A stretch of DNA of 64,000 bases from Nitrospira sp. (GTDB lineage: Bacteria > Nitrospirota > Thermodesulfovibrionia > UBA6902), in assembly GCA_016784355.1 (NCBI GenBank), contig JADHUV010000011.1, forward strand, positions 1 to 64,000, written 5' to 3'. Each line of letters starts with the position of its first letter. The stretch's first letter is position 1. The notes beneath the pieces were generated by a model. It was not told where the DNA came from, searched no databases, and saw only the letters and a list, made by a program, of their open reading frames with translations. Below are positions 54,281-63,244 of the stretch, in pieces. A program made the translations under genes and the position numbers.

Positions 54281-55638
54281 CCGTCGAATCCCAAAACATC
54301 GAATGGAAACAATCCTGGCATGATGACTACCTGAAATGGATCTGCGGTTTTGCCAATGCGCAGGGCGGGCGGATTTTCATCGGCAAGGATGATGTAGGAA
54401 ACGTCACTTGCCTGAAAAACGCCAAGAAGCTGCTGGAAGACCTGCCGAACAAGATCCGCGATCAGTTGGGGCTGATGCCGCATATCAATTTACTCGAAGA
54501 AGACGGTAAAGCCTATCTGGAAATCATCGTCGAGGCTTCGACGGTGCCCATTTCTCTGCGCGGTTCCTACTACTGGCGTTCCGGCTCAGTGAAGCAGGAA
54601 CTGAAAGGCCATGCCCTGACCGAGTATCTATTGAAAAAAATGGGCATGACCTGGGATCAAGTGATTCAGGAAAGAGCCACGCTGGATGACATCGACGACA
54701 CAACCATTGAGCTGTTTAAAAAGGAAGCGGTCACGGCGGGTCGTTTGCCGGATATTTCAGGGCTTTCTACTAAAGAGCTGTTGAGGAAACTGCACCTGTT
54801 GACTGACGAAGGCCTCACAAATGCGGCGGTGGTGCTGTTCGGCAAGGACCCGGGCGCGTTTTATCCCAACCTGTTTGTAAAGATTGGCCGCTTTGGCCTC
54901 AATATGGTGGATATGCGCTTTCAGGAGGTGTGCGAGGGCAATCTTTTCCAACTCCTTCGCAGTGTGATGGAGCAACTGGAACGAAAGTTCTTAATTAAGC
55001 CGATACGCTTTGAAGGGCTGCGCCGCATTGAAGAGCTGGAATATCCGGTTCCCGCATTACGTGAAATGCTGCTCAATGCGCTGGTGCATCGCAATTATAT
55101 GGGAAGCATGACGCAACTCCGCGTCATGGATGACCGGCTTTCTCTTTGGAATGCCGGAACCCTGCCGCTCGAATTAACCGTCGAAAAGCTGTTTCAGACG
55201 CACCGATCCATTCCCCGTAATCCGCTCATTGCAGAGGTCTGTTATCGTGTGGGCTTAATCGACTCTTGGGGACGTGGAATCGAAAAGATCACCGATGCCT
55301 GCAAAGCAGCTAGCTTGCCTGAACCGATCATTGAAGAAAACTCCGGCGGGATTGCGGTTGAGTTGCTGAAAGAACCGGCTTCCGAAAAAGCTGTTTCGGA
55401 AGGCAGTGGGAATGATTTCGGGACGATTTCGGAAAGAATTCGGAAAGAATTCGGAAGCGAACCTGCTAAAGCTTTTGAGATTATCCGTCAGCACCCGGAG
55501 TTCACAGCCGAACAGATTGCTGAAAAGTTAAATAAAACACCAAGAACGATAGAAAACTATATGGCTAAATTGAAGAAGGCTGGCGTCATCATAAGAAGAG
55601 GGCCAAAGCTGGGTGGCTATTGGGAGGTGAAAGAATAA
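54277..55638 (+). CDS. AlbA_2/Schlafen-type ATP-binding protein with winged helix
   Basis: The 453-residue protein starts with an AlbA_2 (Schlafen-like, formerly AAA_4) domain (NIEWKQSWHDDYLKWICGFANAQGG, IFIGKDDVG), followed by a GHKL-like ATP-binding region (ALREMLLNALVHRNY, LSLWNAGTLP, VGLIDSWGRGIEKI). It ends with a winged helix (FTAEQIAEKLNKTPRTIENYMAKLKKAG). Proteins of this type are frequent in hsd loci as putative regulators. It overlaps the RloC-like stop by four bases and hsdR starts two bases after its stop, so it is built into the operon. Confidence 0.85.
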   Translation: MTVESQNIEWKQSWHDDYLKWICGFANAQGGRIFIGKDDVGNVTCLKNAKKLLEDLPNKIRDQLGLMPHINLLEEDGKAYLEIIVEASTVPISLRGSYYWRSGSVKQELKGHALTEYLLKKMGMTWDQVIQERATLDDIDDTTIELFKKEAVTAGRLPDISGLSTKELLRKLHLLTDEGLTNAAVVLFGKDPGAFYPNLFVKIGRFGLNMVDMRFQEVCEGNLFQLLRSVMEQLERKFLIKPIRFEGLRRIEELEYPVPALREMLLNALVHRNYMGSMTQLRVMDDRLSLWNAGTLPLELTVEKLFQTHRSIPRNPLIAEVCYRVGLIDSWGRGIEKITDACKAASLPEPIIEENSGGIAVELLKEPASEKAVSEGSGNDFGTISERIRKEFGSEPAKAFEIIRQHPEFTAEQIAEKLNKTPRTIENYMAKLKKAGVIIRRGPKLGGYWEVKE

Positions 55639-55640
55639 TT

Positions 55641-58600
55641 ATGTGTGAATTTGCAACAAACGAAAAACGGACGTCTCAAATCCCGGCTTTGCAGCTTTTG
55701 ATTGGCTTGGGATTTGAATTTTTGACACCGGCTGAAGCACTCCGCGAAAGGCAGGATCGAACATCCAATGTCTTGTTGGAAAGTATTCTTCGCAACCAGC
55801 TCAAAGAGATAAACCGCATTCGCTACAAAAACAGTGAGTATCTCTTCAGCGAGGAGAATGTGCAGTCAGCCATCCAAAAGCTGAAAAACATCAAATACGA
55901 CGGACTGCTTAAGACCAACGAGGCTATTTACGATCTGATCACTCTCGGTACGGCCATGGAACAGACCATTGAGGGTGACTCAAAAAGCTTCAATATGAAC
56001 TATATCGACTGGCGTAATTCCGGTCGGAACAAGTTTCATGTGACGGTCGAATACACTGTTGAACGTTCACGATCAACGGAAACCGCCCGTCCAGACATCG
56101 TTCTCTTTGTTAATGGTATTCCGTTTTGCGTGATTGAGTGTAAAGCGCTGCAGATTGAAGTTGAACAGGCTGTTTCGCAGTCGATCAGAAATCAGAATGA
56201 TGACTATATCCCGAAGCTCTTCATCTACAGTCAGATGGTGCTGGCTCTGAATAAAAACAGCGCCATGTACGCAACAACGGGAACCGCTGCAAAATTCTGG
56301 GGGGTATGGAAAGAGTCGGGTTTAACAACAGAAGATTTAACCACGAAAGACACGAAAAGCACGAAAGTTAAAGAGCTGGAAAAGCTGGTTCAGGAGTCTT
56401 TGCAGCATGAAGTTAATCCAGAAACATTTTTCGTGTCGTTCGTGCCTTTCGTGGTTGAAAAAAAATCGCGGCTGGTCACCGAACAGGACATCGCGCTGTA
56501 TGCCCTCTGCCGTCCTGAAAGATTATTGGAGCTTGCCTGGAAATTTACGGTATTTGATGGGGGAATCAAAAAGATTGCCCGTTACCAGCAATATTTCGTT
56601 ATCAAGTCTACCCTTCAGCGGGTAAAGCATTTTGACAGCACCGATTCACGTAAAGGCGGTGTGATCTGGCACACTCAGGGTTCTGGAAAATCCCTGACTA
56701 TGGTAATGCTGGCCCGTAACCTGGCCTTAGATCCTGAAATTTTAAATCCTCGAATTGTTCTGGTAACAGACCGCGACGATCTGGATAAGCAGCTGGGGAA
56801 CACCTTCGCCGCCTGTGGCCTTGAGGCGAACCGTGCGACATCGGGGAGAAACCTGCTGGAACTGGTTGCTGAAAAGAAATCGGGGATTATCACAACCCTC
56901 ATTCATAAGTTCGACAAGGCTTACGCGGTAAAAAAATATCAGGATGAATCTCCTGACATTTTCATTCTGGTGGATGAAAGCCACCGTACCCAGTTCGGGT
57001 CCTTTTCCGCTCGGATGAGACAGATGTTTCCCCATGCCTGTTATTTGGGATTTACCGGCACGCCGCTTTTAAAGAAGGAAAAGAACAACTTTACCAAATT
57101 CGGTGAACTGGTGGAACCCCATTATTCCATTACACAGGCCGTTGAAGACGGCGCGGTGGTTCCGCTTCTGTATGAGGGACGGCATGTAGAGATGACCCAA
57201 AACAGAGAAGCAGTTGATCTGTGGTTTGAGAGGCACACACAGGGGTTGACCAGGGAACAGCAGGCAGACCTGAAACGGAAATATGCACGAGCGGAAATGC
57301 TGAACAAAGCCGATCAGGTCATCTACATGAGAGCTTTTGACATCAGCGAGCACTTTCGCTCGAACTGGCAGGGAACGGGATTCAAGGCCCAGCTGGTGGC
57401 CCCGAATAAAGCATCTGCGCTCAAGTATAATGCGTACCTGAATGAGATTGGTATTGTCAGTTCCGAGGTTGTTATCTCGCCGCCGGATATGCGTGAAGGC
57501 TATGAAGAAACCGACGACGAGACAACAGACGAGGTCGTAAAATTTTGGCAGAAAATGATGAAGCGTTATGGTAGTGAAGACGAATATACCAAGCAGCTCA
57601 TCAACCAGTTTAAACACGGCAGCGAACCTGAAATCCTTATTGTCGTTGATAAGCTGCTTACGGGTTTTGACGCCCCGCGCAATGCGGTCCTCTATTTGTG
57701 CCGGATGTTAAGAGAGCACACGCTGCTTCAGGCAATTGCGAGGGTTAATCGTCTTCATGAAGGCAAGGAGTTCGGTTTTATCGTCGACTATGCAAGCGTC
57801 CTCGGTGAGCTGGACAAAGCGCTTACCATGTACAGCGCATTTGAAGGGTTCGATGAATCCGATCTGGTCGGCACTTTGACATCCATTAACAGTGAAATCG
57901 AAAAACTGCCCACCCGGTATTCCGATCTTTGGGATCTATTCAAAACGGTGAAGCATTCTTACGACGAAGAAGCCTATGAAATGCTGCTTGCCGATGACGA
58001 GCTCCGGGAAGAGTTTTACGGCCGCCTTTCGGAATTCGGGAAAACCCTTGGCATCGCACTCTCTTCCGAGAAATTTCTGACCGAAACCGACGAAAAAACG
58101 TTGATCAGATACAAGGCGGACCTCCGGAAGTTCCAGTCGCTTAAAGCATCTGTCAAGCTCCGGTATGCAGAAGCCATTGATTACCGGGATTATGAGCCAA
58201 AAATCAAAAAGTTGCTGGATACTCACATTCAGGCCAACGAAGTTGTTCAGCTGAATGAGCCGGTAAATATCTTTGACGACAAAATGTTTAATCAGGTCAA
58301 AGAGGAGCAAGGCGTCTACCAGACCAAAAAAACAACAGCTTCAAAGGCTGATACGATTGCGCACTCCACGAAGAAAGTCATCACCGAAAAGATGGATGAA
58401 GACCCTGCGTTTTACGAGAAGTTCTCAAAGCTGATCCAGCAGGCGATTGAAGATTTCAGGGCTAAGAGGATATCCGATCTGGATTATTTGAACAAAGTCG
58501 TCGATATCCGCAACAAGGTTGTCGGCAAGGTACATGATGACATACCGGATAAGCTTTCCGGGAATGAAGATGCCATGGCCTATTTCGGGGTGCTTAAGCC

Positions 58601-58874
58601 TTTCCTTGAAAAGCACGAATTAGGTGAAGAAGACCTTGAATCAGCTGCGGCTGATACGGCAATTGCTATTCATGGCATATTGGAAAAACACAAGAAGGTT
58701 CACTTCTGGGATGATGAAGACGCTCAGAAACAGGCGGTTAATGAGATTGACGATTACCTCTATGATGAGCTCAAGACGAATAGAGGGATCGAACTGTCGC
58801 TTGATCAAATGGATGACATCATCGAGAAGGTGTTGCAGGTGGCAAAGTTTAGAAGTTTGAAGGGTAAAGTTTGA
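55641..58874 (+). CDS. hsdR: Type I restriction endonuclease subunit HsdR
   Basis: The 1077-residue motor-nuclease begins with a PD-(D/E)XK domain (PDIVLFVNGIPFCVIECK; PD at 151-152, E-C-K at 166-168), then a SF2 translocase with Walker A HTQGSGKS (about 345-352), the DESH box in LVDESHRTQFG and motif VI in LLQAIARVNR. A C-terminal helical domain follows. Residues about 233-273 (LTTKDTKSTK to FVPFVVEKK) are an in-frame insertion of a repeat element between nuclease and motor. ATG 55641 gives MCEFATNEKR; an in-frame start seven codons upstream is less likely. Confidence 0.95.
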   Translation: MCEFATNEKRTSQIPALQLLIGLGFEFLTPAEALRERQDRTSNVLLESILRNQLKEINRIRYKNSEYLFSEENVQSAIQKLKNIKYDGLLKTNEAIYDLITLGTAMEQTIEGDSKSFNMNYIDWRNSGRNKFHVTVEYTVERSRSTETARPDIVLFVNGIPFCVIECKALQIEVEQAVSQSIRNQNDDYIPKLFIYSQMVLALNKNSAMYATTGTAAKFWGVWKESGLTTEDLTTKDTKSTKVKELEKLVQESLQHEVNPETFFVSFVPFVVEKKSRLVTEQDIALYALCRPERLLELAWKFTVFDGGIKKIARYQQYFVIKSTLQRVKHFDSTDSRKGGVIWHTQGSGKSLTMVMLARNLALDPEILNPRIVLVTDRDDLDKQLGNTFAACGLEANRATSGRNLLELVAEKKSGIITTLIHKFDKAYAVKKYQDESPDIFILVDESHRTQFGSFSARMRQMFPHACYLGFTGTPLLKKEKNNFTKFGELVEPHYSITQAVEDGAVVPLLYEGRHVEMTQNREAVDLWFERHTQGLTREQQADLKRKYARAEMLNKADQVIYMRAFDISEHFRSNWQGTGFKAQLVAPNKASALKYNAYLNEIGIVSSEVVISPPDMREGYEETDDETTDEVVKFWQKMMKRYGSEDEYTKQLINQFKHGSEPEILIVVDKLLTGFDAPRNAVLYLCRMLREHTLLQAIARVNRLHEGKEFGFIVDYASVLGELDKALTMYSAFEGFDESDLVGTLTSINSEIEKLPTRYSDLWDLFKTVKHSYDEEAYEMLLADDELREEFYGRLSEFGKTLGIALSSEKFLTETDEKTLIRYKADLRKFQSLKASVKLRYAEAIDYRDYEPKIKKLLDTHIQANEVVQLNEPVNIFDDKMFNQVKEEQGVYQTKKTTASKADTIAHSTKKVITEKMDEDPAFYEKFSKLIQQAIEDFRAKRISDLDYLNKVVDIRNKVVGKVHDDIPDKLSGNEDAMAYFGVLKPFLEKHELGEEDLESAAADTAIAIHGILEKHKKVHFWDDEDAQKQAVNEIDDYLYDELKTNRGIELSLDQMDDIIEKVLQVAKFRSLKGKV
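56339..56456. repeat. CACGAAA-family repeat inserted in frame in hsdR
   Basis: Left arm 56339-56366 begins AACCACGAAAGACACG; right arm 56427-56456 (TTTTCGTGTCG then TTCGTGCCTTTCGTGGTT) is its inverse, spaced by about 60 bases. The whole segment is open in the hsdR frame and encodes about 40 residues not expected in the family. Confidence 0.85.
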
Positions 58875-58886
58875 AGAGTGAAATGA
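58851..58886. repeat. GAAGTTTGAAG-family repeat at the hsdR stop
   Basis: AGAAGTTTGAAGGGTAAAGT then TTGAAGAGTGAAATGA. The hsdR stop TGA and the next possible starts all lie in this copy. Confidence 0.8.
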
Positions 58887-59650
58887 AAGATATCTGTGTA
58901 AATCCGTGTGTATCTGTGGTTGTCAAAGATATTCGTGATCATTCGTGTCTATTCGTGGTTAAATATGGTTCTAAGCTGATTGTTTGTCAGTTGATTCACT
59001 GTGACAGAAAAACGATGGAAATTGCTGTGCATCCTGACAGCACGGTTATCGTCAAGGCACCCGCGCAGTCCGACATCACATTGATCGAAAAGAAAATAAT
59101 AAAACGGGCTCGTTGGATTCTCAGGCAGCTGAATTATTTCAAGCAGTTTAATCCAAAGACGCCTAATCGCTGTTACGTGAACGGCGAGACCCACTTGTAC
59201 ATTGGAAAGCAATACCGCTTGAAGTTAGCCGAAGGAGCGGAAAACTCAGTGAAATTGTCTCGTGGCTTTTTTCATATCACTTGCCGGAACGAACCGACTC
59301 CAAGTGCTACCAAGAAGCTATTGAACCAATGGTATTCGGAAAAGGCACAACTTCAATTTGCAGAAAGCATGGATCGGTGCTGGCAGAAATTCAATGGCCT
59401 CGGCATTGATCAGCCAAAACTCTCCATCAAGCGAATGCAAAAAAGATGGGGCAGCCTTTCAGATAAAGGCACAGTAACCCTCAATACAGACCTGATAAGA
59501 GCGCCTAAAGAATGCATTGACTATGTTGTTACGCATGAGCTGTGTCACCTGAAATACCATGATCATAGCCCAGAGTTTTATAAGCTGCTCGACTCTGTTA
59601 TCCCGGGCTGGGAAAAGATAAAACACAAACTCGAACTCAGTATGGTGTGA
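58883..59650 (+). CDS. YgjP-like M48-type metallopeptidase
   Basis: The 255-residue protein belongs to the YgjP/DUF45 metallohydrolases commonly found beside type I restriction genes. It has the zinc motif HELCHLKYHDHSPEF (about residue 218) and the family segment KRMQKRWGSLSDKGTVTLN. The first 30 residues (ICVNPCVSVVVKDIRDHS...) are read from two GTGGTT-ending repeats (58891-58961) and are unlike the family, so the functional start may be later, near KLIVCQLIHCDRK. A TTG at 58871 is an alternative start. Substrate unknown. Confidence 0.87.
   Translation: MKDICVNPCVSVVVKDIRDHSCLFVVKYGSKLIVCQLIHCDRKTMEIAVHPDSTVIVKAPAQSDITLIEKKIIKRARWILRQLNYFKQFNPKTPNRCYVNGETHLYIGKQYRLKLAEGAENSVKLSRGFFHITCRNEPTPSATKKLLNQWYSEKAQLQFAESMDRCWQKFNGLGIDQPKLSIKRMQKRWGSLSDKGTVTLNTDLIRAPKECIDYVVTHELCHLKYHDHSPEFYKLLDSVIPGWEKIKHKLELSMV
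58891..58961. repeat. Two CGTGGTT-type repeats in the 5' end of the YgjP-like gene
   Basis: TATCTGTGTAAATCCGTGTG then TATCTGTGGTT (58891-58921) and ATTCGTGATCATTCGTG then TCTATTCGTGGTTA (58931-58961) are degenerate relatives of each other and of the CACGAAA family in inverse sense. Confidence 0.75.
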
Positions 59651-59696
59651 TCATGAAAAGGAATATTTTAATACATGTAGAATGGGGAGCAGCTCT

Positions 59697-60149
59697 ATGA
59701 ACATTCAAGACGCAGCCATAAAGATATTGAAGGACGCTGGAAAGCCTCTCCATGCTAAAGAAATCACCGAGCGGATTATAGAAGCTGGTTTGTGGTCAAG
59801 CGATGGCAAAACGCCGGAGGCCACTGTCAGTGCCCGCCTGTATTCTGACATCGAAAACCAACGGGAGGCAACTGTCAAAAAATACTTGACAGTTCGTCAG
59901 GAAAGGAACCGCAAGGCCAATCGTAACCTGGATTGTCACAGTTCGGATCTAATTATTCCTGATAATATAAAAAACGATGTCGTGAACAGCTTCGGCAATC
60001 TAATCGGAATCATCTCCCGCGTATCTGCACTGAAAGAAAGAATCAGCACCCAGATAAACGTCACACCAGTATCCGGAGGCCGCAGCTCACTGTCCGGCCC
60101 GGGGTGTATAATTGTTGAAGTACGGGTTGGAGGACAGGCAAATGACTGA
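59697..60149 (+). CDS. HARE-HTH domain protein
   Basis: The 150-residue protein begins with a HARE-HTH winged helix (IQDAAIKILKDAGKPLHAKEITERIIEAGLW, then KTPEATVSARLYSDI), a domain seen in restriction enzymes and chromatin proteins and thought to read modified DNA. The remainder is not recognisable. ATG 59697 is preceded by GGGGAG; an earlier ATG adds five residues. Its stop overlaps the next start by eight bases, so it is coupled to the DUF6880 gene. Confidence 0.8.
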   Translation: MNIQDAAIKILKDAGKPLHAKEITERIIEAGLWSSDGKTPEATVSARLYSDIENQREATVKKYLTVRQERNRKANRNLDCHSSDLIIPDNIKNDVVNSFGNLIGIISRVSALKERISTQINVTPVSGGRSSLSGPGCIIVEVRVGGQAND

Positions 60150-61494
60150 TTCCCGCAAACAAAAATTGATTGATCTTGGGCCTGATGCTCTGGCAGATGC
60201 ATTATTGAACTTTGCAGTCCATTCCGCTGAGGCGGATGACCTGATTGAACAAATGATTGCCACCCCAAAGGGAAATGTTCAGCGGTTTAAAAAGAAACTT
60301 TCAGGCCTGAAACGTTCAAGACGCTTTATCGATTGGCGGGGCTCTGCCAGCTTTGCCCGTGAGCTTGAAATGCTGCTGCAGGATTTAAAGTCCGGTGTGG
60401 ATGATCCGCTTACAGGGGTTGAGCTTGTTGCGGCATTTTATGAGGCGGACAGTATCATTTTTGAGATGTGTGACGACTCCAGCGGCAATATTGGTGATGT
60501 ATTCCGTTATGATGCCAAAGAACTGTTTGTGGACTATGCCGCCCGTTGTTCTGACAAGGATAAAATTGCAGACACCATTCTCAAGGTAAATCAAAAAGAC
60601 AGCTACGGCATCCGGGATACCTTGATTAATTGTGCCGGTGAATGCCTGCCCGAATCGGTTATCCGTACCATGATTACGACTCTTCAAAAGTGGGCGGACA
60701 AAGAAAAGGATGAATATGGCAAACGTCATCATCTGATGCTGATCGAATCACTGGCCCGCCAGATCAAGGATGCAAAGCTGTTTGAAGAGACGCGCATCGC
60801 TTCATGGGGCAAACTGTCAACTGCGGCACTGATTGATATTGCCCGGGTCTACCTTGAAAGCGGTGATGTTGAAACAGCACATTCCTGGCTGAAGAAAATT
60901 CCGGAAGGCGAAACCTTTCAGGCATACGAGCGGGATAAGCTGCTGTTGGAAATTTACCATAAGCAGGACGATTCAGGAAAACTGACGGAGCTTTTATATA
61001 AGAAATTCAGATCCTATCATTCCACTGACACCCTGCAGGCGCTTCTGGATCTGATCGGTCATGACAAGCGGGATGAAGTCATTGCTGATGAGGTGGAGCA
61101 AATCCTGAAAACCGACAGTCTCCGGGAATCAGATGCAGAGTTTCTGATTGCAGTCGGGAAGATAGATGAAGCCGAAACCTATCTTCTGAGACGGGCCGAT
61201 CAGCTTGACGGAAACCATTACGGCAGCCTGCTCTCTCTGGCAGAGGCTATGGATTCAGAAAATCGCCACCTTGTCACCAGCATGATCTACCGCAGTCTGC
61301 TTATCTCTATTCTGCAACGCGGGTACACCAAGGCATATCCTCATGGCATCCGCTATTTGAAGAAGCTGGACAAATTGGCAGTGACCATTTCCGACTGGAA
61401 AGAATTTAATCATCACGAAGCTTTCAAAGAGCAGCTCATTCAGGCCCACGGCCGAAAACGAAGCTTCTGGTCAAAATATGAGGTGAAGAAATGA
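60142..61494 (+). CDS. DUF6880-like helical repeat protein
   Basis: The 450-residue protein begins MTDSRKQKLIDLGPDALADA, then EADDLIEQMIATP, features of DUF6880. The rest is alpha-helical with TPR-like pairs (IARVYLESGDVETAHSWLKK, LIAVGKIDEAETYLLRRA). ATG 60142 has GGAGG at proper spacing. It overlaps both neighbours and forms a four-gene unit with the HARE-HTH, pRiA4b-like and RhuM genes. Function unknown; a scaffold is plausible. Confidence 0.75.
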   Translation: MTDSRKQKLIDLGPDALADALLNFAVHSAEADDLIEQMIATPKGNVQRFKKKLSGLKRSRRFIDWRGSASFARELEMLLQDLKSGVDDPLTGVELVAAFYEADSIIFEMCDDSSGNIGDVFRYDAKELFVDYAARCSDKDKIADTILKVNQKDSYGIRDTLINCAGECLPESVIRTMITTLQKWADKEKDEYGKRHHLMLIESLARQIKDAKLFEETRIASWGKLSTAALIDIARVYLESGDVETAHSWLKKIPEGETFQAYERDKLLLEIYHKQDDSGKLTELLYKKFRSYHSTDTLQALLDLIGHDKRDEVIADEVEQILKTDSLRESDAEFLIAVGKIDEAETYLLRRADQLDGNHYGSLLSLAEAMDSENRHLVTSMIYRSLLISILQRGYTKAYPHGIRYLKKLDKLAVTISDWKEFNHHEAFKEQLIQAHGRKRSFWSKYEVKK

Positions 61495-62081
61495 ACGAAA
61501 GATTTTATCTGCTGAAAATACAGCTGCTTGATATCGAACCGGTAATCTGGCGTCGTTTTGTGGTGCCCGCCAGCATCACGCTGGATCGGCTGCACGATGT
61601 TATCCAGATTGTCATGGGCTGGACTGACAGCCATCTGCACGAATTTACCATCGGGAATAAACGCTACACAGAATATCCGGAATCGAAAGAAGACGGACTG
61701 GTCTGCGGCAGATACCGTCTTGGAGACCTGATCAAACAGAAAGGCCGCGCCTTTCGTTATCTCTATGATTTCGGGGACAGCTGGGAGCATGAACTTGTTC
61801 TCGAAGAAAGCCGCTATTTCAATCCGAAACTGAGAACGGAGCTGGCCTGTCTTGAAGGCGAACGGGCCTGCCCGCCTGAAGATGTGGGCGGCGTACGCGG
61901 CTACTTTGAATTCTGCAGCGCACTGAAGGACCCAAATCATGGGGAACACGAAAGCTACATGGAATGGTCCGGTAGCGATTATGACAGTGAGCGGTTTGAT
62001 TCCGAATCGATCAACTGGGAATTGATGAAATACCTCCGCTGGTCCCGGGACAGGTATCAAAACTGGGGAGGGGTTGAATGA
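61491..62081 (+). CDS. pRiA4b ORF-3-like protein
   Basis: The 196-residue protein matches the plasmid pRiA4b ORF-3/IS1096 TnpR-like family: YLLKIQLLDIEPVIWRRFVV, LHDVIQIVMGWTDSHLHEF, YDFGDSWEHELVLE and CLEGERACPPEDVGG. No biochemical role is established. It overlaps the DUF6880 stop and the RhuM start by four bases each. Confidence 0.9.
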   Translation: MNERFYLLKIQLLDIEPVIWRRFVVPASITLDRLHDVIQIVMGWTDSHLHEFTIGNKRYTEYPESKEDGLVCGRYRLGDLIKQKGRAFRYLYDFGDSWEHELVLEESRYFNPKLRTELACLEGERACPPEDVGGVRGYFEFCSALKDPNHGEHESYMEWSGSDYDSERFDSESINWELMKYLRWSRDRYQNWGGVE

Positions 62082-63133
62082 AGAAGGACAAAAAACTTCA
62101 AAAAGCAGGAAAAAAAGAGACATCTATTGTCCGTTCTTCGGCGGCTGAATATCTGACCTTCGTTGCTGCAAGCGGCCAAGGCGGTGTTGAGGCCGTATAC
62201 GCTGACGAGAACATCTGGCTGACCCAGAAAATGATGGGTGTTCTCTACGATGTCGAAACCCACACCGTCAATTACCATCTGAAAAAGGTATTTTCAGACA
62301 GTGAGTTGGAAGAAGATTCAGTTATTCGAAATTTTCGAATAACTGCCGCTGACGACAAAAACTATAACACCAAACACTACAATCTCTCTGCCATCATCGC
62401 CGTTGGTTACAAGGTCAATTCGGAAAGAGCCGTCCAGTTCCGCAAATGGGCAACCACCATCATTAAGGAGTACACCATTAAAGCCTATGTGATGGATGAT
62501 GAACGCATAAAAAGCGGTGGTTCCATTCTTACTGAACAATATTTTGAAGAACAGTTGGAGCGTATTCGGGAAATTCGACTTTCCGAGCGCAAGTTTTACC
62601 AGAAGATCACCGACATCTACGCCACGTCTATTGATTATGATGTGACTGCTCAGGCGACCAAACGCTTTTTTGCCACGGTGCAGAATAAGCTGCACTGGGC
62701 CATTCACGGCCAGACGGCTGCCGAAGTGATTGTCGACCGGGCAGACCATCAGAAACAACTCATGGGTCTGACCACATGGAAAGATGCTCCGAAGGGTAAA
62801 ATCCAGAAGTTTGATGTCAGTGTGGCCAAGAATTACCTGACCGAAAACGAAATGGCACAACTGACCCGGCTGGTGAATGCATACCTGGATGTTGCCGAGG
62901 ACATGGCCCTGCGCAAGATTCCCATGACCATGCAGGATTGGGAAACACGCTTGAATAAATTCATTGAAGCCACCGACCGGAAAATCCTTCAGGACGCTGG
63001 AAGGGTAACGGCGGAAATAGCCAAGGCCCACGCCGAAAGCGAATTTGAGAAATACCGAATTATTCAGGACCGCCTTTTCGAGAGTGATTTCGACCGTTTG
63101 ATGAAGCAAATCGAACACAAAGATGATGAATAG
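62078..63133 (+). CDS. rhuM: RhuM-family protein
   Basis: The 351-residue protein matches the Salmonella RhuM (virulence-associated) family: ENIWLTQKMMGVLYDVETHTVNYHLKKVF, GYKVNSERAVQFRKWATTI and LSERKFYQKITDIYATSIDYD. The N-terminal region resembles Bro-N/KilA-type DNA-binding modules. RhuM genes are frequent in type I restriction and mobile loci. It is the last gene of the island; about 110 bases separate it from the antiporter. Confidence 0.9.
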   Translation: MKKDKKLQKAGKKETSIVRSSAAEYLTFVAASGQGGVEAVYADENIWLTQKMMGVLYDVETHTVNYHLKKVFSDSELEEDSVIRNFRITAADDKNYNTKHYNLSAIIAVGYKVNSERAVQFRKWATTIIKEYTIKAYVMDDERIKSGGSILTEQYFEEQLERIREIRLSERKFYQKITDIYATSIDYDVTAQATKRFFATVQNKLHWAIHGQTAAEVIVDRADHQKQLMGLTTWKDAPKGKIQKFDVSVAKNYLTENEMAQLTRLVNAYLDVAEDMALRKIPMTMQDWETRLNKFIEATDRKILQDAGRVTAEIAKAHAESEFEKYRIIQDRLFESDFDRLMKQIEHKDDE

Positions 63134-63244
63134 TCTGCCTGATTTTTCAATGAAGCGCTGTGACATTACTATGACAACAGCTGTGACAACGTTTTTTTGT
63201 TGAACTTAAAAATTTCACCGGGACACGGTGATGATAGGAATTAG

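Noticed and set aside
56339-56456. Intein or intron in hsdR
   Set aside because: Only about 40 residues, with no splicing motifs; it is a repeat element with inverted arms.
61440-62123. 227-codon open frame opposite the pRiA4b ORF-3-like gene
   Set aside because: Antisense shadow; Phe/Val-rich composition without any domain.
46529-63133. BREX, DISARM or other named multi-gene defence system
   Set aside because: No pglX/pglZ, brxC, drmA or similar signature genes; the core is plainly type I hsdMSR.
62318-63166. 282-codon open frame opposite rhuM
   Set aside because: Antisense shadow of a well-conserved gene; no family resemblance and no start signal.
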